Assembly (NCBI RefSeq): GCF_030317035.1
Contig: NZ_JASZYK010000001.1
Coordinates: forward strand, 310,001-374,000
Length of the DNA stretch: 64,000 nt
DNA from: Variovorax sp. J22G73
Lineage (GTDB): Bacteria > Pseudomonadota > Gammaproteobacteria > Burkholderiales > Burkholderiaceae_C
Direction of reading: 5' to 3'
The translations under genes were made by a program, and so were the position numbers. Positions 55,962 through 64,000 of this stretch are shown piece after piece. The number at the start of each line of letters is the position of its first letter. Positions within the stretch are counted from its first letter, which is position 1. Under the pieces are notes generated by a model that made no database searches, was not told where the DNA came from, and saw only the letters and a list, made by a program, of their open reading frames with translations.

Positions 55962-57107
55962 TCAGGGCTGGTATTTCCAGGCGCCGTTCTCGATCTTCAC
56001 CATCACGCGGGCGCGCTGGTCCAGGCCCAGGTGGTCGGCCGCGGTCATGTTGAACACGCCGTGCGCGCCGGCCACGTCCTTGGTCTGCTCGAGCGCGTCG
56101 CGCAGCGCGGCGCGGAACTCGGGCGTGCCCGGCTGGGCCTTCTTCAGCGCGACCGGCACGGCCGCCGTCATCAGCAGGCCGGCGTCCCAGGCGTGGCCGC
56201 CGAAGGTCGAGGTCGAGCCCTTGCCGTAGGCCGCTTCATAGGCCGCCACGTAGGCGAGCGCGGACTTCTTCACCGGGTTGGCGGCGGGCAGCTGGTCGGC
56301 CACCAGCACGGGGCCGGCGGGCAGGAAGGTGCCTTCCACGTCCTTGCCGCCCACGCGCAGGAAGTCGGCGTTGGCCACGCCGTGGGTCTGGTACATCTTG
56401 CCGGTGAAGCCGCGTTCCTTCAGCGTCTTCTGCGGCAGCGCGGCGGGCGTGCCCGAGCCGGCGACCAGCACCGCGTCGGGCTTGGCGGACATGATCTTCA
56501 GTGCCTGGCCCGTCACCGAGGTGTCGGTGCGCGCATAGCGCTCGTTGGCCACGATCTTGATCTTCTTCAGCTCGGCGGCCTTGGCGAATTCCTGCGACCA
56601 GCCTTCGCCGTAGGCGTCGGAGAAGCCGATGAAGGCCACGGTCTTCACGCCGTTGCCGGCCATGTGCTCGGCGATGGCCAGCGACATCATGATGTCGTTC
56701 TGCGGCGTCTTGAACACCCACTTCTTCTTGGCGTCCATCGGCTCGATGATGCGGGCCGACGCGGCCACCGAGATCATGGGCGTCTGCGCTTCGCTGGCCA
56801 CGTCGATCATGGCGAGCGAGGCCGGCGTGGTGGTCGAGCCCAGGATCACGTCGACCTTGTTTTCCGCGATGAGCTTGCGCGTGTTGTTCACGGCCGCGGT
56901 GGTGTCCGACGCGTCGTCGAGCACGATGTAGTTGATCTTCTGCCCGCCGATCGTCTTGGGCATCAGCGAGATGGTGTTCTTCTCGGGGATGCCCAGCGAA
57001 GCTGCCGGGCCGGTGGCCGAGATGGTCACGCCGACGTTGACGTCGGCCCAGGCCGACAGGGCCGTGGCGCACAGGGCGGCAATCAGCAGGGGCTTGAAGA
57101 ATTTCAT
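55962..57107 (-). CDS. livK: Periplasmic binding protein LivK-type
   Basis: A 381-residue type 1 binding protein. The signal peptide ends at ATALSAWADV (about residue 21). VGVTISATGPAASLGIPEKNT, DVILGSTTTPASLAMIDVA and GGHAWDAGLLMTAA match the HAAT family, including aromatic-acid-binding relatives. It follows paaE by 47 bp and precedes livH. In amino-acid-binding LivJ proteins conserved ligand contacts exist that I cannot verify here, so ligand is inferred from context: phenylacetate or another aromatic acid. Confidence 0.9.
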   Translation of the reverse strand: MKFFKPLLIAALCATALSAWADVNVGVTISATGPAASLGIPEKNTISLMPKTIGGQKINYIVLDDASDTTAAVNNTRKLIAENKVDVILGSTTTPASLAMIDVASEAQTPMISVAASARIIEPMDAKKKWVFKTPQNDIMMSLAIAEHMAGNGVKTVAFIGFSDAYGEGWSQEFAKAAELKKIKIVANERYARTDTSVTGQALKIMSAKPDAVLVAGSGTPAALPQKTLKERGFTGKMYQTHGVANADFLRVGGKDVEGTFLPAGPVLVADQLPAANPVKKSALAYVAAYEAAYGKGSTSTFGGHAWDAGLLMTAAVPVALKKAQPGTPEFRAALRDALEQTKDVAGAHGVFNMTAADHLGLDQRARVMVKIENGAWKYQP

Positions 57108-57154
57108 GGTTGGTTTGTCTCCGGGTTGAAATGAAGGTTGAGGCCTGAAGTATC

Positions 57155-58258
57155 TCAGCGCTCGTCGAACGACAGCGTGACGCGTTCAGTGATCGGATGT
57201 GCCTGGCAGGTCAGTACGAAACCCGCGGCCACCTCATTCTTGTCGAGCGCGAAGTTTCTTTCCATGCGGACTTCCCCGTCAACGCACTTGGCGCGGCAGG
57301 TGCCGCACACGCCCGAGGTGCACGAGAAAGGCACCTCGAGCCCGGCCGCCGAGGCCGCGTCGAGGATGCTGGGCTGGCCTTCGGTGAAAGTGATTTCGCG
57401 CTGCAGGCCGTCGCGCACGATGGTGATGCGCGCCTGCTTGGCGTCGCCGGGCAAGGCTTCGTGCACCACGGCGCCGACCTGGGCCGCCGAGGTTGCCGAA
57501 GGCAGCGCCACGCCGAAGCGCTCGATGTGAATGCGCTCCTCGGGCACGCCCGCGGCAAGCAGCGCGGCCTCGGCCTCGTCGTTCATCTGGAACGGGCCGC
57601 ACACGTACACGTGGTCGATCTGCGCGGCGGGCACCACGCTGCGCAGGAACTCGCCGATCTTCTCGCGGTTCATCACGCCGAAGCCCAGCGGCGAGTCGGT
57701 GTGCTCGTCGGAGAACACGTGCTGCAGCACCAGGCGCGTCATGTAGCGGTTCTTCAGGTCCTCGATTTCTTCCTTGAACATCGTGGACTGCAGCTGGCGG
57801 TTGCCGTAGATCAGCGTGAAGCGGCTTTGCGGCTCGCGCGCCAGCACGGTCTTCATGATCGACAGGATGGGCGTGATGCCGCTGCCGCCGGCAATACCGA
57901 CATGGTGGCGCGCGGCCTGCGCCTCGATGGGCACGAAGAAGCGGCCCTGCGGCGCCATCACCTGTACCTCGTCGCCGGGTTGCAGGTGCGCGTTGATCCA
58001 GTTGGAGAACACGCCGCCGCGCACCTTGCGCACGCCCACGCGCAGCTCGCCGTCGTCGATGCCTGCGCAGATGGAATACGAGCGGCGCAGGTCCTGCCCG
58101 TCGATGTCCTTGCGCAGCGTGAGGTACTGGCCCTGCGTGAAGCCGAAGACCTGCTGCAGCTCGCCGGGCACGTCGAAGGAGACGATGACGGCCTCGGCCG
58201 TGTCGGGCTCTACGGCCTTCACGCGCAGGGGATGGAAAAGGGTGCTCATCGTGGACAT
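57155..58258 (-). CDS. paaE: Phenylacetyl-CoA epoxidase reductase PaaE
   Basis: A 367-residue electron-transfer subunit. An FAD domain (FTQGQYLTLRKDIDGQDLRRSY in part), an NAD domain (GIAGGSGITPILSIMKTVL, YVCGPFQMN) and a C-terminal plant-type 2Fe-2S domain (CTSGVCGTCRAKC, then LTCQAHP) are in order. It passes electrons from NADPH to PaaAC. A second ATG three codons later (58249) is equally close to the E. coli start. It follows paaD by 8 bp. Confidence 0.95.
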   Translation of the reverse strand: MSTMSTLFHPLRVKAVEPDTAEAVIVSFDVPGELQQVFGFTQGQYLTLRKDIDGQDLRRSYSICAGIDDGELRVGVRKVRGGVFSNWINAHLQPGDEVQVMAPQGRFFVPIEAQAARHHVGIAGGSGITPILSIMKTVLAREPQSRFTLIYGNRQLQSTMFKEEIEDLKNRYMTRLVLQHVFSDEHTDSPLGFGVMNREKIGEFLRSVVPAAQIDHVYVCGPFQMNDEAEAALLAAGVPEERIHIERFGVALPSATSAAQVGAVVHEALPGDAKQARITIVRDGLQREITFTEGQPSILDAASAAGLEVPFSCTSGVCGTCRAKCVDGEVRMERNFALDKNEVAAGFVLTCQAHPITERVTLSFDER

Positions 58259-58266
58259 CGTGAAAC

Positions 58267-58800
58267 TCAGATCGGCTTGAAGTGTTCGAAAGGCTCGCGG
58301 CAGGCCATGCAGCGGTACAGCGCCTTGCAGGCCGTGGAGCCGAAGGCCGACAGCCGCTCGGTGCGCTCGCTGGCGCAGCGCGGGCAGGCGATGCGCTCGC
58401 CGGCGATGCGCCCGAACAGCTTGATCGGCATGGGCGTGCCGGCGGCGGCCTCGGGCGTCAGGTGGGCCGGCGGCGCGATGCCGTAGGCCTTGAGCTTGGC
58501 GCGGCCCGCCTCGCTGATCCAGTCGCTCGACCAGGCGGGCGCGCGGCGCAGCGTGGCGCGCGCGCGGCCCAGGCCGGCCTGCTCGATGGCGGCCAGCACG
58601 TCGTGCTCGATGGCCTCGGTCGCGGGGCAGCCCGAGTAGGTGGGCGTGAGCACGACCTCGAGGCCGTCGTCGTGCTCGATCACCTCGCGCACGATGCCCA
58701 GGTCGCACACCGACACGGCCGGCACCTCGGGGTCGAGCACCGTGTGCAGCACCGCCCATGCGGCATCGACGCGCGACGCGGTCATGGTGTGGTCGTTCAC
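58267..58800 (-). CDS. paaD: Phenylacetyl-CoA epoxidase assembly protein PaaD
   Basis: A 177-residue DUF59-family protein. VLDPEVPAVSVCDLGIVREV and TPTYSGCPATEAIEHDV form the MIP18-like core; the tail has two CxxC pairs (CPRCASE, CMACRE) that may bind metal. Such proteins help iron-sulfur or di-iron maturation. The GTG at 58800 overlaps paaC's TGA (GTGA), so it is preferred over the ATG at 58785. Confidence 0.93.
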   Translation of the reverse strand: MNDHTMTASRVDAAWAVLHTVLDPEVPAVSVCDLGIVREVIEHDDGLEVVLTPTYSGCPATEAIEHDVLAAIEQAGLGRARATLRRAPAWSSDWISEAGRAKLKAYGIAPPAHLTPEAAAGTPMPIKLFGRIAGERIACPRCASERTERLSAFGSTACKALYRCMACREPFEHFKPI

Positions 58801-59576
58801 CACACGCCTCCGGGGAAGCTGCGCTGCAGGTGCTGCATCTCGGCCAATATGAAGCCCATGTGCTCGCTGTGCACACCTTGCTTGCCGGTGCTGCGGAACG
58901 CGGCTTCCTTGGGCGCGGCGAGGCCGGCGGCGTCGAGCACCTGCTGCATTTCGGCGAGCCACGGCGCGCGCAGTTCGCTCCAGGCCGGGCCCAGGCCGCT
59001 GGCGCTGGCTTCGGTTTCCACCGCGTCGCTCTCGAACAGCTCGGGCATGTAGAGCCACAGCTGCTTCAGTGCCTTTTCGGTGCGGCGGCGCGACTCTTCG
59101 GTGCCGTCGCCCAGTCGCACCACCCAGTCGGCGGAGTGCTGCTGGTGGTAGCGCGCCTCCTTCACGGCCTTGCCGGCAATGGCGGCCACCTCGGCGTCGC
59201 TCGACGTGGCCAGGCGCTGCCACAGCAGCTTGAGCAGGGTGGACACCATGGTGTTGCGCACCACGGCGAAGGCGAAGTCGCCGCGCGGCAGCTCGGCGAT
59301 GGTGAGGTTGAAGTAGTCGCGCTCGTTGCGCAGGTAGGCGAGCTGGTCTTCGTCGTGTTCCCGGCCCGCGCCTTCGAGCTTGCCCGCGTGCGTGAGCAGC
59401 GCGCGCGCCTGGCCCACGAGGTCCAGCGCGATGTTGGCCATGGCGATGTCTTCCTCGAGCACGGGCGCATGGCCGCACCATTCACCCAGGCGCTGCGCGA
59501 GCACGAGGCAGGTGTCGCCGATGCGCAGCAGGTACTGCACGGCGGGCGTGCGGTTCAGTTCGATCGATGCTTGCAT
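58797..59576 (-). CDS. paaC: Phenylacetyl-CoA epoxidase structural subunit PaaC
   Basis: A 259-residue ferritin-like protein (YLLRIGDTCLVLAQRLGEWCGHAP, LEEDIAMANIALDLVGQARALL, DEDQLAYLRNERDYFN). PaaC pairs with PaaA but lacks a working di-iron site. It starts 21 bp after paaB, on the minus strand, and is coupled to paaD. Confidence 0.95.
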   Translation of the reverse strand: MQASIELNRTPAVQYLLRIGDTCLVLAQRLGEWCGHAPVLEEDIAMANIALDLVGQARALLTHAGKLEGAGREHDEDQLAYLRNERDYFNLTIAELPRGDFAFAVVRNTMVSTLLKLLWQRLATSSDAEVAAIAGKAVKEARYHQQHSADWVVRLGDGTEESRRRTEKALKQLWLYMPELFESDAVETEASASGLGPAWSELRAPWLAEMQQVLDAAGLAAPKEAAFRSTGKQGVHSEHMGFILAEMQHLQRSFPGGVW

Positions 59577-59597
59577 GATGTTCCCGTCAACGGCCGC

Positions 59598-59894
59598 TCA
59601 CATGTGGTCCACGGACTTGGGCAGCGCGTAGAAGGTCGGGTGGCGGTAGACCTTGTCTTCGGCCGGGTCGAAGTACATGTCCTTCTCGCCCGGGTCGCTG
59701 GCCACGATCTGCTCGGAGCGCACCACCCAGATGCTGCTGCCTTCCTGGCGGCGCGTGTACACGTCGCGCGCCATCTGGATGGCCATCTTCGAATCAGCCG
59801 CGTGCAGGCTGCCGCAATGCTTGTGGTCCAGGCCGGCCTTGCTGCGCACGAACACTTCCCACAGGGGCCATTCTTGTTTTGCTTCGGTGCTCAT
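59598..59894 (-). CDS. paaB: Phenylacetyl-CoA epoxidase subunit PaaB
   Basis: 98 residues, with [22 protein letters not shown] and a C-terminal [11 protein letters not shown] typical of PaaB, which bridges PaaAC heterodimers. The start overlaps the paaA stop (ATGA). Confidence 0.95.
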   Translation of the reverse strand: MSTEAKQEWPLWEVFVRSKAGLDHKHCGSLHAADSKMAIQMARDVYTRRQEGSSIWVVRSEQIVASDPGEKDMYFDPAEDKVYRHPTFYALPKSVDHM

Positions 59895-60901
59895 GCTGCT
59901 TCCTTCATCGGTTGTTTGTTGGCGTGGGCCATGGCGGCTTCGCGCACCCAGGCGCCGTCGTCCCAGGCATCGACGCGGGCCTGCAGGCGCTCGCGGTTGC
60001 ACGGGCCGTCGCCGCCAATCACGCGCCAGAACTCGCTCCAGTCGATGGTGCCGAAGTCGTGCGCCTGGCGCTCCTCGTTCCATTTCAGGTCGGGGTCGGG
60101 CAGCGTCACGCCGAGGATGGCTGCCTGCTCGACGGTGGCGTCGATGAACTTCTGGCGCAGCTCGTCGTTGCTGAAGCGCTTGATGCCCCAGCGCATCGAC
60201 TGCGCGCTGTTGGGCGACTGGTCGTCCGGCGGGCCGAACATCATGATCGAGGGCCACCACCAGCGGTTGACCGCGTCCTGCACCATCGCCTTCTGCGCCT
60301 CGGTGCCCTGCTTCATCATCGTCAGCAGCGCTTCATAGCCCTGGCGCTGGTGAAAGCTTTCCTCGCGGCAGATGCGGATCATGGCGCGCGCGTACGGCGC
60401 GTACGAGCAGCGGCAGATCGGCACCTGGTTCATGATGGCCGCGCCGTCGACCAGCCAGCCGATGGTGCCCATGTCGGCCCAGGTGAGCGTGGGGTAGTTG
60501 AAGATCGAGCTGTACTTGGCCTTGCCGGTGTGCAGCGCGTCGAACATCTGGTCGCGCGAGGTGCCCAGCGTCTCGGCGGCGGCGTACAGGTAGAGGCCGT
60601 GGCCGCCCTCGTCCTGCACCTTGGCCAGCAGGATGGCCTTGCGCTTGAGCGTGGGCGCGCGGCTGATCCAGTTGCCCTCGGGCAGCATGCCCACGATTTC
60701 GGAGTGCGCGTGCTGGCTGATCTGGCGCACCAGCGTCTTGCGGTAGTGCTCGGGCATCCAGTCTTTCGCCTCGATGAAGTCGCCCGCGTCGATGTGCGCG
60801 TCGAAGCGCTGCTCGAGCTGCATTTCCTCGGCCGAACGCACGGCTTTCTGCTTGCCGTCGCCTGCGTCCTTGCCCATGGTGTCCATGGCCTGGGTGTACA
60901 T
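59891..60901 (-). CDS. paaA: Phenylacetyl-CoA epoxidase catalytic subunit PaaA
   Basis: A 336-residue di-iron oxygenase subunit. Ligand motifs are visible: Glu68 (HSEIVGML), DEGGH at 97-101 and EESFH at 180-184. It inserts one oxygen atom into phenylacetyl-CoA to give the 1,2-epoxide. [20 protein letters not shown] and the tail match E. coli PaaA, but the protein is about 25 residues longer. The gap to paaK is 36 bp. Confidence 0.96.
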   Translation of the reverse strand: MYTQAMDTMGKDAGDGKQKAVRSAEEMQLEQRFDAHIDAGDFIEAKDWMPEHYRKTLVRQISQHAHSEIVGMLPEGNWISRAPTLKRKAILLAKVQDEGGHGLYLYAAAETLGTSRDQMFDALHTGKAKYSSIFNYPTLTWADMGTIGWLVDGAAIMNQVPICRCSYAPYARAMIRICREESFHQRQGYEALLTMMKQGTEAQKAMVQDAVNRWWWPSIMMFGPPDDQSPNSAQSMRWGIKRFSNDELRQKFIDATVEQAAILGVTLPDPDLKWNEERQAHDFGTIDWSEFWRVIGGDGPCNRERLQARVDAWDDGAWVREAAMAHANKQPMKEAA

Positions 60902-60937
60902 GTGCGTGTCCTTTGGGTGAGTGTTGGGGGGGCGCGT

Positions 60938-62248
60938 TCAGCGCGGGCGCGTATCGATCACGCGGCGCGCCTTGCCGGTCTGGGTACGTTCCATCTCGTT
61001 GGGCGCGTGCACCACCACGCGCGTGGAGATGCCGATGAGCGTCTTCACGCGGTGCTGCACCCATTCGCCGATGGCGGCGCGGTCGGCCGCGGCGGCGTCG
61101 GCCGCATTGAGCTCGCAGTGCACCTCGACCTGGTCGAGCTTGTCCGCGCGGCTCACGTGCACCTGGTAGAGGCCCGAGAGCGCCTGGTGCGCGAGCACGA
61201 TCTCTTCGACCTGCGTGGGGAACACGTTGACGCCGCGGATGATCATCATGTCGTCGCTGCGCCCGACGATCTTGCCCATGCGGCGGAACGCGCGCGAGGT
61301 GGGCGGCAACAGCCGCGTGAGGTCGCGCGTGCGGTAGCGCACGATGGGCATGGCCTCCTTGCTCAGCGAGGTGAAGACGAGCTCTCCCTCTTCGCCGTCG
61401 GCCTTCAGTTCGCCCGTCTCGGGGTCGATGATCTCGGGGTAGAAGTGGTCTTCCCAGATGACGGGGCCGTCCTTGCTCTCCACGCATTCGCTGGCCACGC
61501 CCGGGCCCATCACTTCGGAGAGGCCGTAGATGTCGACCGCGTCCAGCCCGGCCTTGGCCTCGATGTCGCGGCGCATGGCCTCGGTCCAGGGCTCGGCGCC
61601 GAAGATGCCGACCTGCAGCGAGCTGTCCTTGGCGTCCAGGCCCTGGCGCTCGAACTGCTCGATGATCACCTGCATGTAGCTGGGCGTGACCATGATGATG
61701 TTCGGCTTGAAGTCCTGGATGAGCTGCACCTGCTTCTCGGTCTGCCCGCCCGACATCGGGATGACGGTGCAGCCCGCGCGCTCGGCGCCGTAGTGCGCGC
61801 CCAGGCCGCCGGTGAACAGGCCGTAGCCGTAAGACACATGGATCATGTCGCCCGGCCGCCCGCCCGCCGCGCGGATGGAGCGCGCCACCAGGTCGGCCCA
61901 GGTGTCGATGTCCTTCAGCGTGTAGCCGACCACGGTCGGCTTGCCGGTGGTGCCCGAGGAGGCGTGGATGCGCGCGACCTTCTCGCGCGGCACGGCGAAC
62001 ATGCCGAAGGGGTAGTTGTCGCGCAGGTCGCTCTTCACCGTGAACGGGAACTTCGACAGGTCGGCCAGCGACTTCAGGTCGCCGGGTTGCACGCCCTTGG
62101 CATCGAAGGCCTGGCGGTAGTGGGGCACGTTGTCGTAGGCGTTCTGCAGCGTGGCGCGCAGGCGCGTGAGCTGCAGCGCGGCGATCTCGTCGCGGCTGGC
62201 GGTTTCGATGGGGTCGAGGTCGCCGGGGGCGGGGCGTTTCACGGTCAT
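60938..62248 (-). CDS. paaK: Phenylacetate-CoA ligase PaaK
   Basis: A 436-residue AMP-forming ligase. The P-loop SSGTTGKP is at 97-104; GIFGAEPWTEAMRRDIE, DIYGLSEVMGPGVASEC and GRSDDMMIIRGVNVFPTQVEEI follow, as in PaaK. It starts the pathway. GGAG precedes the ATG at 62248. It lies 12 bp after paaI. Confidence 0.96.
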   Translation of the reverse strand: MTVKRPAPGDLDPIETASRDEIAALQLTRLRATLQNAYDNVPHYRQAFDAKGVQPGDLKSLADLSKFPFTVKSDLRDNYPFGMFAVPREKVARIHASSGTTGKPTVVGYTLKDIDTWADLVARSIRAAGGRPGDMIHVSYGYGLFTGGLGAHYGAERAGCTVIPMSGGQTEKQVQLIQDFKPNIIMVTPSYMQVIIEQFERQGLDAKDSSLQVGIFGAEPWTEAMRRDIEAKAGLDAVDIYGLSEVMGPGVASECVESKDGPVIWEDHFYPEIIDPETGELKADGEEGELVFTSLSKEAMPIVRYRTRDLTRLLPPTSRAFRRMGKIVGRSDDMMIIRGVNVFPTQVEEIVLAHQALSGLYQVHVSRADKLDQVEVHCELNAADAAAADRAAIGEWVQHRVKTLIGISTRVVVHAPNEMERTQTGKARRVIDTRPR

Positions 62249-62260
62249 GGCTTTGTCTCC

Positions 62261-62713
62261 TCAGGCTGCGACAGCGGGACGGCCCTTGGCCGTGTACGAG
62301 CGGCCGCGGAACATCGCGATGCGCTCGCCGCGCTGGTTGGTGATTTCGGTGTCGTACACGCCGGTGCGCCCGGCCTTGGACACCTCGTGGCAGCGCGCGG
62401 TGAGCACGTCGCCCTCGCGCGCCGGGGCGATGAAGTCGATGGAAAAGCCCGAGGCCACCGTCAGCTCGTTGTACGAGTTGCAGGCAAAGGCGAAGGTCGA
62501 GTCGGCCAGCGTGGCCATGAAGCCGCCGTGGCAGGTGGCGTGGCCGTTGAGCATGTCGGGGCGCACGCGCATTTCCAGCGTGGCCTGGCCGGGTCCGACC
62601 TCGACGATGCGCATGCCCAGGCCCTGGGTGGCGTTGTCGTTGGCGAACATGCCGTCGCGCACGTACTCGGCGGTCTGCTGCGGGGTGCGGGTGATGGGAG
62701 ACGTGTCGGTCAT
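62261..62713 (-). CDS. paaI: Hydroxyphenylacetyl-CoA thioesterase PaaI
   Basis: A 150-residue hot-dog thioesterase. MLNGHATCHGGFMATLADSTF carries the PaaI active-site region and ASGFSIDFIAPAREGD the second strand. It frees CoA from ring-hydroxylated or dead-end thioesters. Its ATG overlaps paaG's TGA by one base (TGATG). Confidence 0.94.
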   Translation of the reverse strand: MTDTSPITRTPQQTAEYVRDGMFANDNATQGLGMRIVEVGPGQATLEMRVRPDMLNGHATCHGGFMATLADSTFAFACNSYNELTVASGFSIDFIAPAREGDVLTARCHEVSKAGRTGVYDTEITNQRGERIAMFRGRSYTAKGRPAVAA

Positions 62714-63516
62714 CAACGGTCCTTGAAAACGGGGGCGCGCTTGGCGCGGAAGGCTTCCACGCCTTCGCGGTAGTCGGCGGCACTGCCCATGTCGCGCTGC
62801 AGGCGGGCTTCTTCGGCCAGCGCCGTGTCCAGGTCCATGTGCTGCGCGGCGGCCATCGCCTGGCGCGTGGCGACCAGGGCGCGGGTGGGCATGCCGGCCA
62901 GCCTGGTGGCGAGGGCGGCGGCCGTTTCGGCCAGGGCCGCGTCGTCCACGCACTGCCAGATGAGGCCGATGCGCGCCGCTTCTTCGGCGGGCAGCTTGTC
63001 GCCCAGCAACGCGATGCCCAGCGCGCGCGCCGAGCCCACCAGGCGCGGCAGCAGCCAGGTGCCGCCGGTGTCGGGCACCAGGCCGATCTTGGTGAAGGCC
63101 TGGATGAAGCTGGCCGAGCGGCCCGCCACCACCAGGTCGCAGCACAGCGCCAGGTTGGCGCCCGCGCCGGCGGCCACGCCGTTCACGGCCGCGACCACGG
63201 GCACCGGCATGGAGCGCAGGCGCGCGACCAGCGGGGCGTAGTAGGTGGAGATGACGTGGCCCAGGTCCTTGGGGGCGGCACCGGGCGTGGGGTCGGGCGC
63301 GACCGAAGGGTCGGCGAGGTCCTGGCCCGCGCAGAAGGCGCGGCCGGCGCCGGTGAGCACCACGCAGCGCACGTCGTCGTCGGCGGCGGCCGACTCGAGC
63401 GCGGCCAGCAGCTCGGCATGCAGCCCGGTGGTGAAGCTGTTGAGCGCCGCGGGGCGGTTCAGGCTCAGCGTGCGCACCGCGCCGGCGTTGCTGATGAGTA
63501 CCAAAGGCTCAGTCAT
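62713..63516 (-). CDS. paaG: 1,2-epoxyphenylacetyl-CoA isomerase PaaG
   Basis: A 267-residue crotonase-fold enzyme. VLTGAGRAFCAGQDLAD, GAGANLALCCDLVVA and KIGLVPDTGGTWLLPRLVG are characteristic of PaaG, with the Asp of VPDTGG as the catalytic residue in place of the usual hydratase Glu pair. It converts the epoxide to the oxepin-CoA. First gene of the leftward paa operon. The ATG at 63516 was preferred to earlier in-frame starts because it gives the E. coli-like N-terminus. Confidence 0.92.
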   Translation of the reverse strand: MTEPLVLISNAGAVRTLSLNRPAALNSFTTGLHAELLAALESAAADDDVRCVVLTGAGRAFCAGQDLADPSVAPDPTPGAAPKDLGHVISTYYAPLVARLRSMPVPVVAAVNGVAAGAGANLALCCDLVVAGRSASFIQAFTKIGLVPDTGGTWLLPRLVGSARALGIALLGDKLPAEEAARIGLIWQCVDDAALAETAAALATRLAGMPTRALVATRQAMAAAQHMDLDTALAEEARLQRDMGSAADYREGVEAFRAKRAPVFKDR

Positions 63517-63566
63517 GCGTGTCTCTTTCATCCTTCGTGGGAGGCGTGGCCAACGTGCAAACACTA

Positions 63567-63595
63567 TTGACCGACCGTTCGGTTGATTTTAGGAT
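63567..63595 (+). promoter_or_regulatory. Sigma-70 promoter of paaY (TTGACC-17-TAGGAT)
   Basis: TTGACC (63567-63572) and TAGGAT (63590-63595) are 17 bp apart, a near-consensus sigma-70 promoter facing paaY. The start point would be near 63602, giving a leader of about 98 bases. The spacer and -35 are covered by the ACCGACCGTTCGGT operator, so a bound repressor would block RNA polymerase. Use is inferred. Confidence 0.6.
63570..63583. promoter_or_regulatory. PaaR (TetR)-type operator ACCGACCGTTCGGT
   Basis: Five-base arms ACCGA and TCGGT flank CCGT. TetR-family PaaR repressors of betaproteobacteria bind ACCGACCG/CGGT-type dyads and release on phenylacetyl-CoA. The site lies midway between paaG and paaY, so one repressor could control both transcripts. 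paaR itself is not in the window. Confidence 0.6.
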
Positions 63596-63699
63596 CGACC
63601 TCGATGCCGGCACAAGCGGGAGCGGTTTAGGGCAAACCCTAGGCCGTGGGCCAATCGCCAGCCGCCGACCCCGCGCGCCCACGAACAAAAGGAGACCGA

Positions 63700-64000
63700 A
63701 TGCCCAGCTATGCCATCGACGGCGTGATTCCCGTCGTCCACCCCAGCGCCTACGTGCACCCCACGGCCGTGCTCATCGGCGACGTGATCGTCGGCCCGCA
63801 CTGCTATGTGGGCCCCTGCGCCAGCCTGCGCGGCGACTTCGGTCGCATCGTGCTGGAGGAGGGCTCCAACGTGCAGGACCACTGCTGCATCCACGGCTTT
63901 CCCGAGAACGACACGGTGGTGGAGGTCAACGGCCACATCGGGCACGGCGCCATCCTGCACAGCTGCATCGTGCGGCGCGACGCGCTGGTGGGCATGAACG
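63700..64000 (+). CDS. paaY: PaaY-type gamma-carbonic-anhydrase-fold thioesterase, N-terminal part (truncated by window edge)
   Basis: 100 codons are visible. [20 protein letters not shown] and [25 protein letters not shown] form left-handed beta-helix repeats with the histidine ligands of this family; [10 protein letters not shown] is typical of PaaY, a thioesterase that relieves toxic oxepin-derived CoA traps. AAAAGGAG lies 6 bp before the ATG at 63700. The promoter at 63567 and operator at 63570 precede it. Confidence 0.88.
   Translation, partial: MPSYAIDGVIPVVHPSAYVHPTAVLIGDVIVGPHCYVGPCASLRGDFGRIVLEEGSNVQDHCCIHGFPENDTVVEVNGHIGHGAILHSCIVRRDALVGMN

Noticed and set aside
59879..62773. 964-codon plus-strand open frame across paaA, paaK and paaI
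   Set aside because: It mirrors several well-identified paa genes and crosses their junctions; composition is that of an antisense shadow.

Overview
The window is high-GC chromosomal DNA of a betaproteobacterium, most likely a member of the Comamonadaceae close to Variovorax. This rests on the GC-rich third codon positions, the gene content (lolC-lolD, recJ, a long paa operon with an embedded Liv-type transporter) and G/C-run palindromic intergenic repeats. It carries about 57 protein genes, packed tightly with many ATGA, GTGA or TGATG start/stop overlaps. I saw no rRNA, tRNA, CRISPR array, transposase or integrase. Both ends cut a gene: a MoxR-type ATPase on the left and paaY on the right.

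Layout. 1-4679: MoxR-type ATPase and a WGR/DUF4132 protein (an E. coli YehL/YehI-like pair). 5025-8131: diguanylate cyclase-like protein, SDR oxidoreductase, DUF1003 protein. 8174-13020: recJ, an unknown gene coupled to it, and lolC-lolD. 13034-14803: two repeat elements, an ECF sigma factor with a C-terminal extension, and a divergent ClpP-like protease gene preceded by an ECF41-like promoter. 14862-25976: ridA and a divergent cluster for D-amino-acid peptides (DppABCDF-type transporter, lactonase-fold protein, D-serine dehydratase-like enzyme, RpiR regulator, D-aminoacylase) with a candidate sigma-54 promoter. 26131-29450: small protein, LexA/CI-like repressor, and a frameshifted ParB-domain lipoprotein gene. 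29508-32888: LysR regulator divergent from a solute-binding protein and a class V aminotransferase. 32971-37619: four-gene operon of a binding-like protein, TelA, a binding/VWA lipoprotein and an XpaC-like membrane protein. 37666-44152: SulP transporter, two membrane proteins, a TerC/CorC protein, a flavin reductase and a CPBP protease. 44195-48480: PAP2, GT2, GT39 and YdjC deacetylase genes resembling lipid A amino-sugar modification loci. 49889-64000: phenylacetate catabolism.

In the last region leftward transcription runs paaG-paaI-paaK-paaABCDE-livK-livH-livMG-livF-paaZ, and paaY diverges rightward. PaaK makes phenylacetyl-CoA, PaaABCE epoxidises it with PaaD helping assembly, PaaG isomerises the epoxide to the oxepin, and PaaZ opens the ring; PaaI and probably PaaY remove dead-end thioesters. 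The Liv-type transporter inside the operon probably imports phenylacetate or a related aromatic acid. paaF, paaH, paaJ and the regulator gene paaR are not in the window.

The main leads for follow-up are the ECF41-like sigma/ClpP pair, the TelA/VWA operon, the WGR-wHTH-DUF4132/MoxR pair, the sigma-54-like promoter of the D-peptide cluster, the lipid A-type glycan locus, and a 112-114 bp nested palindromic repeat present in four full copies and one half copy.
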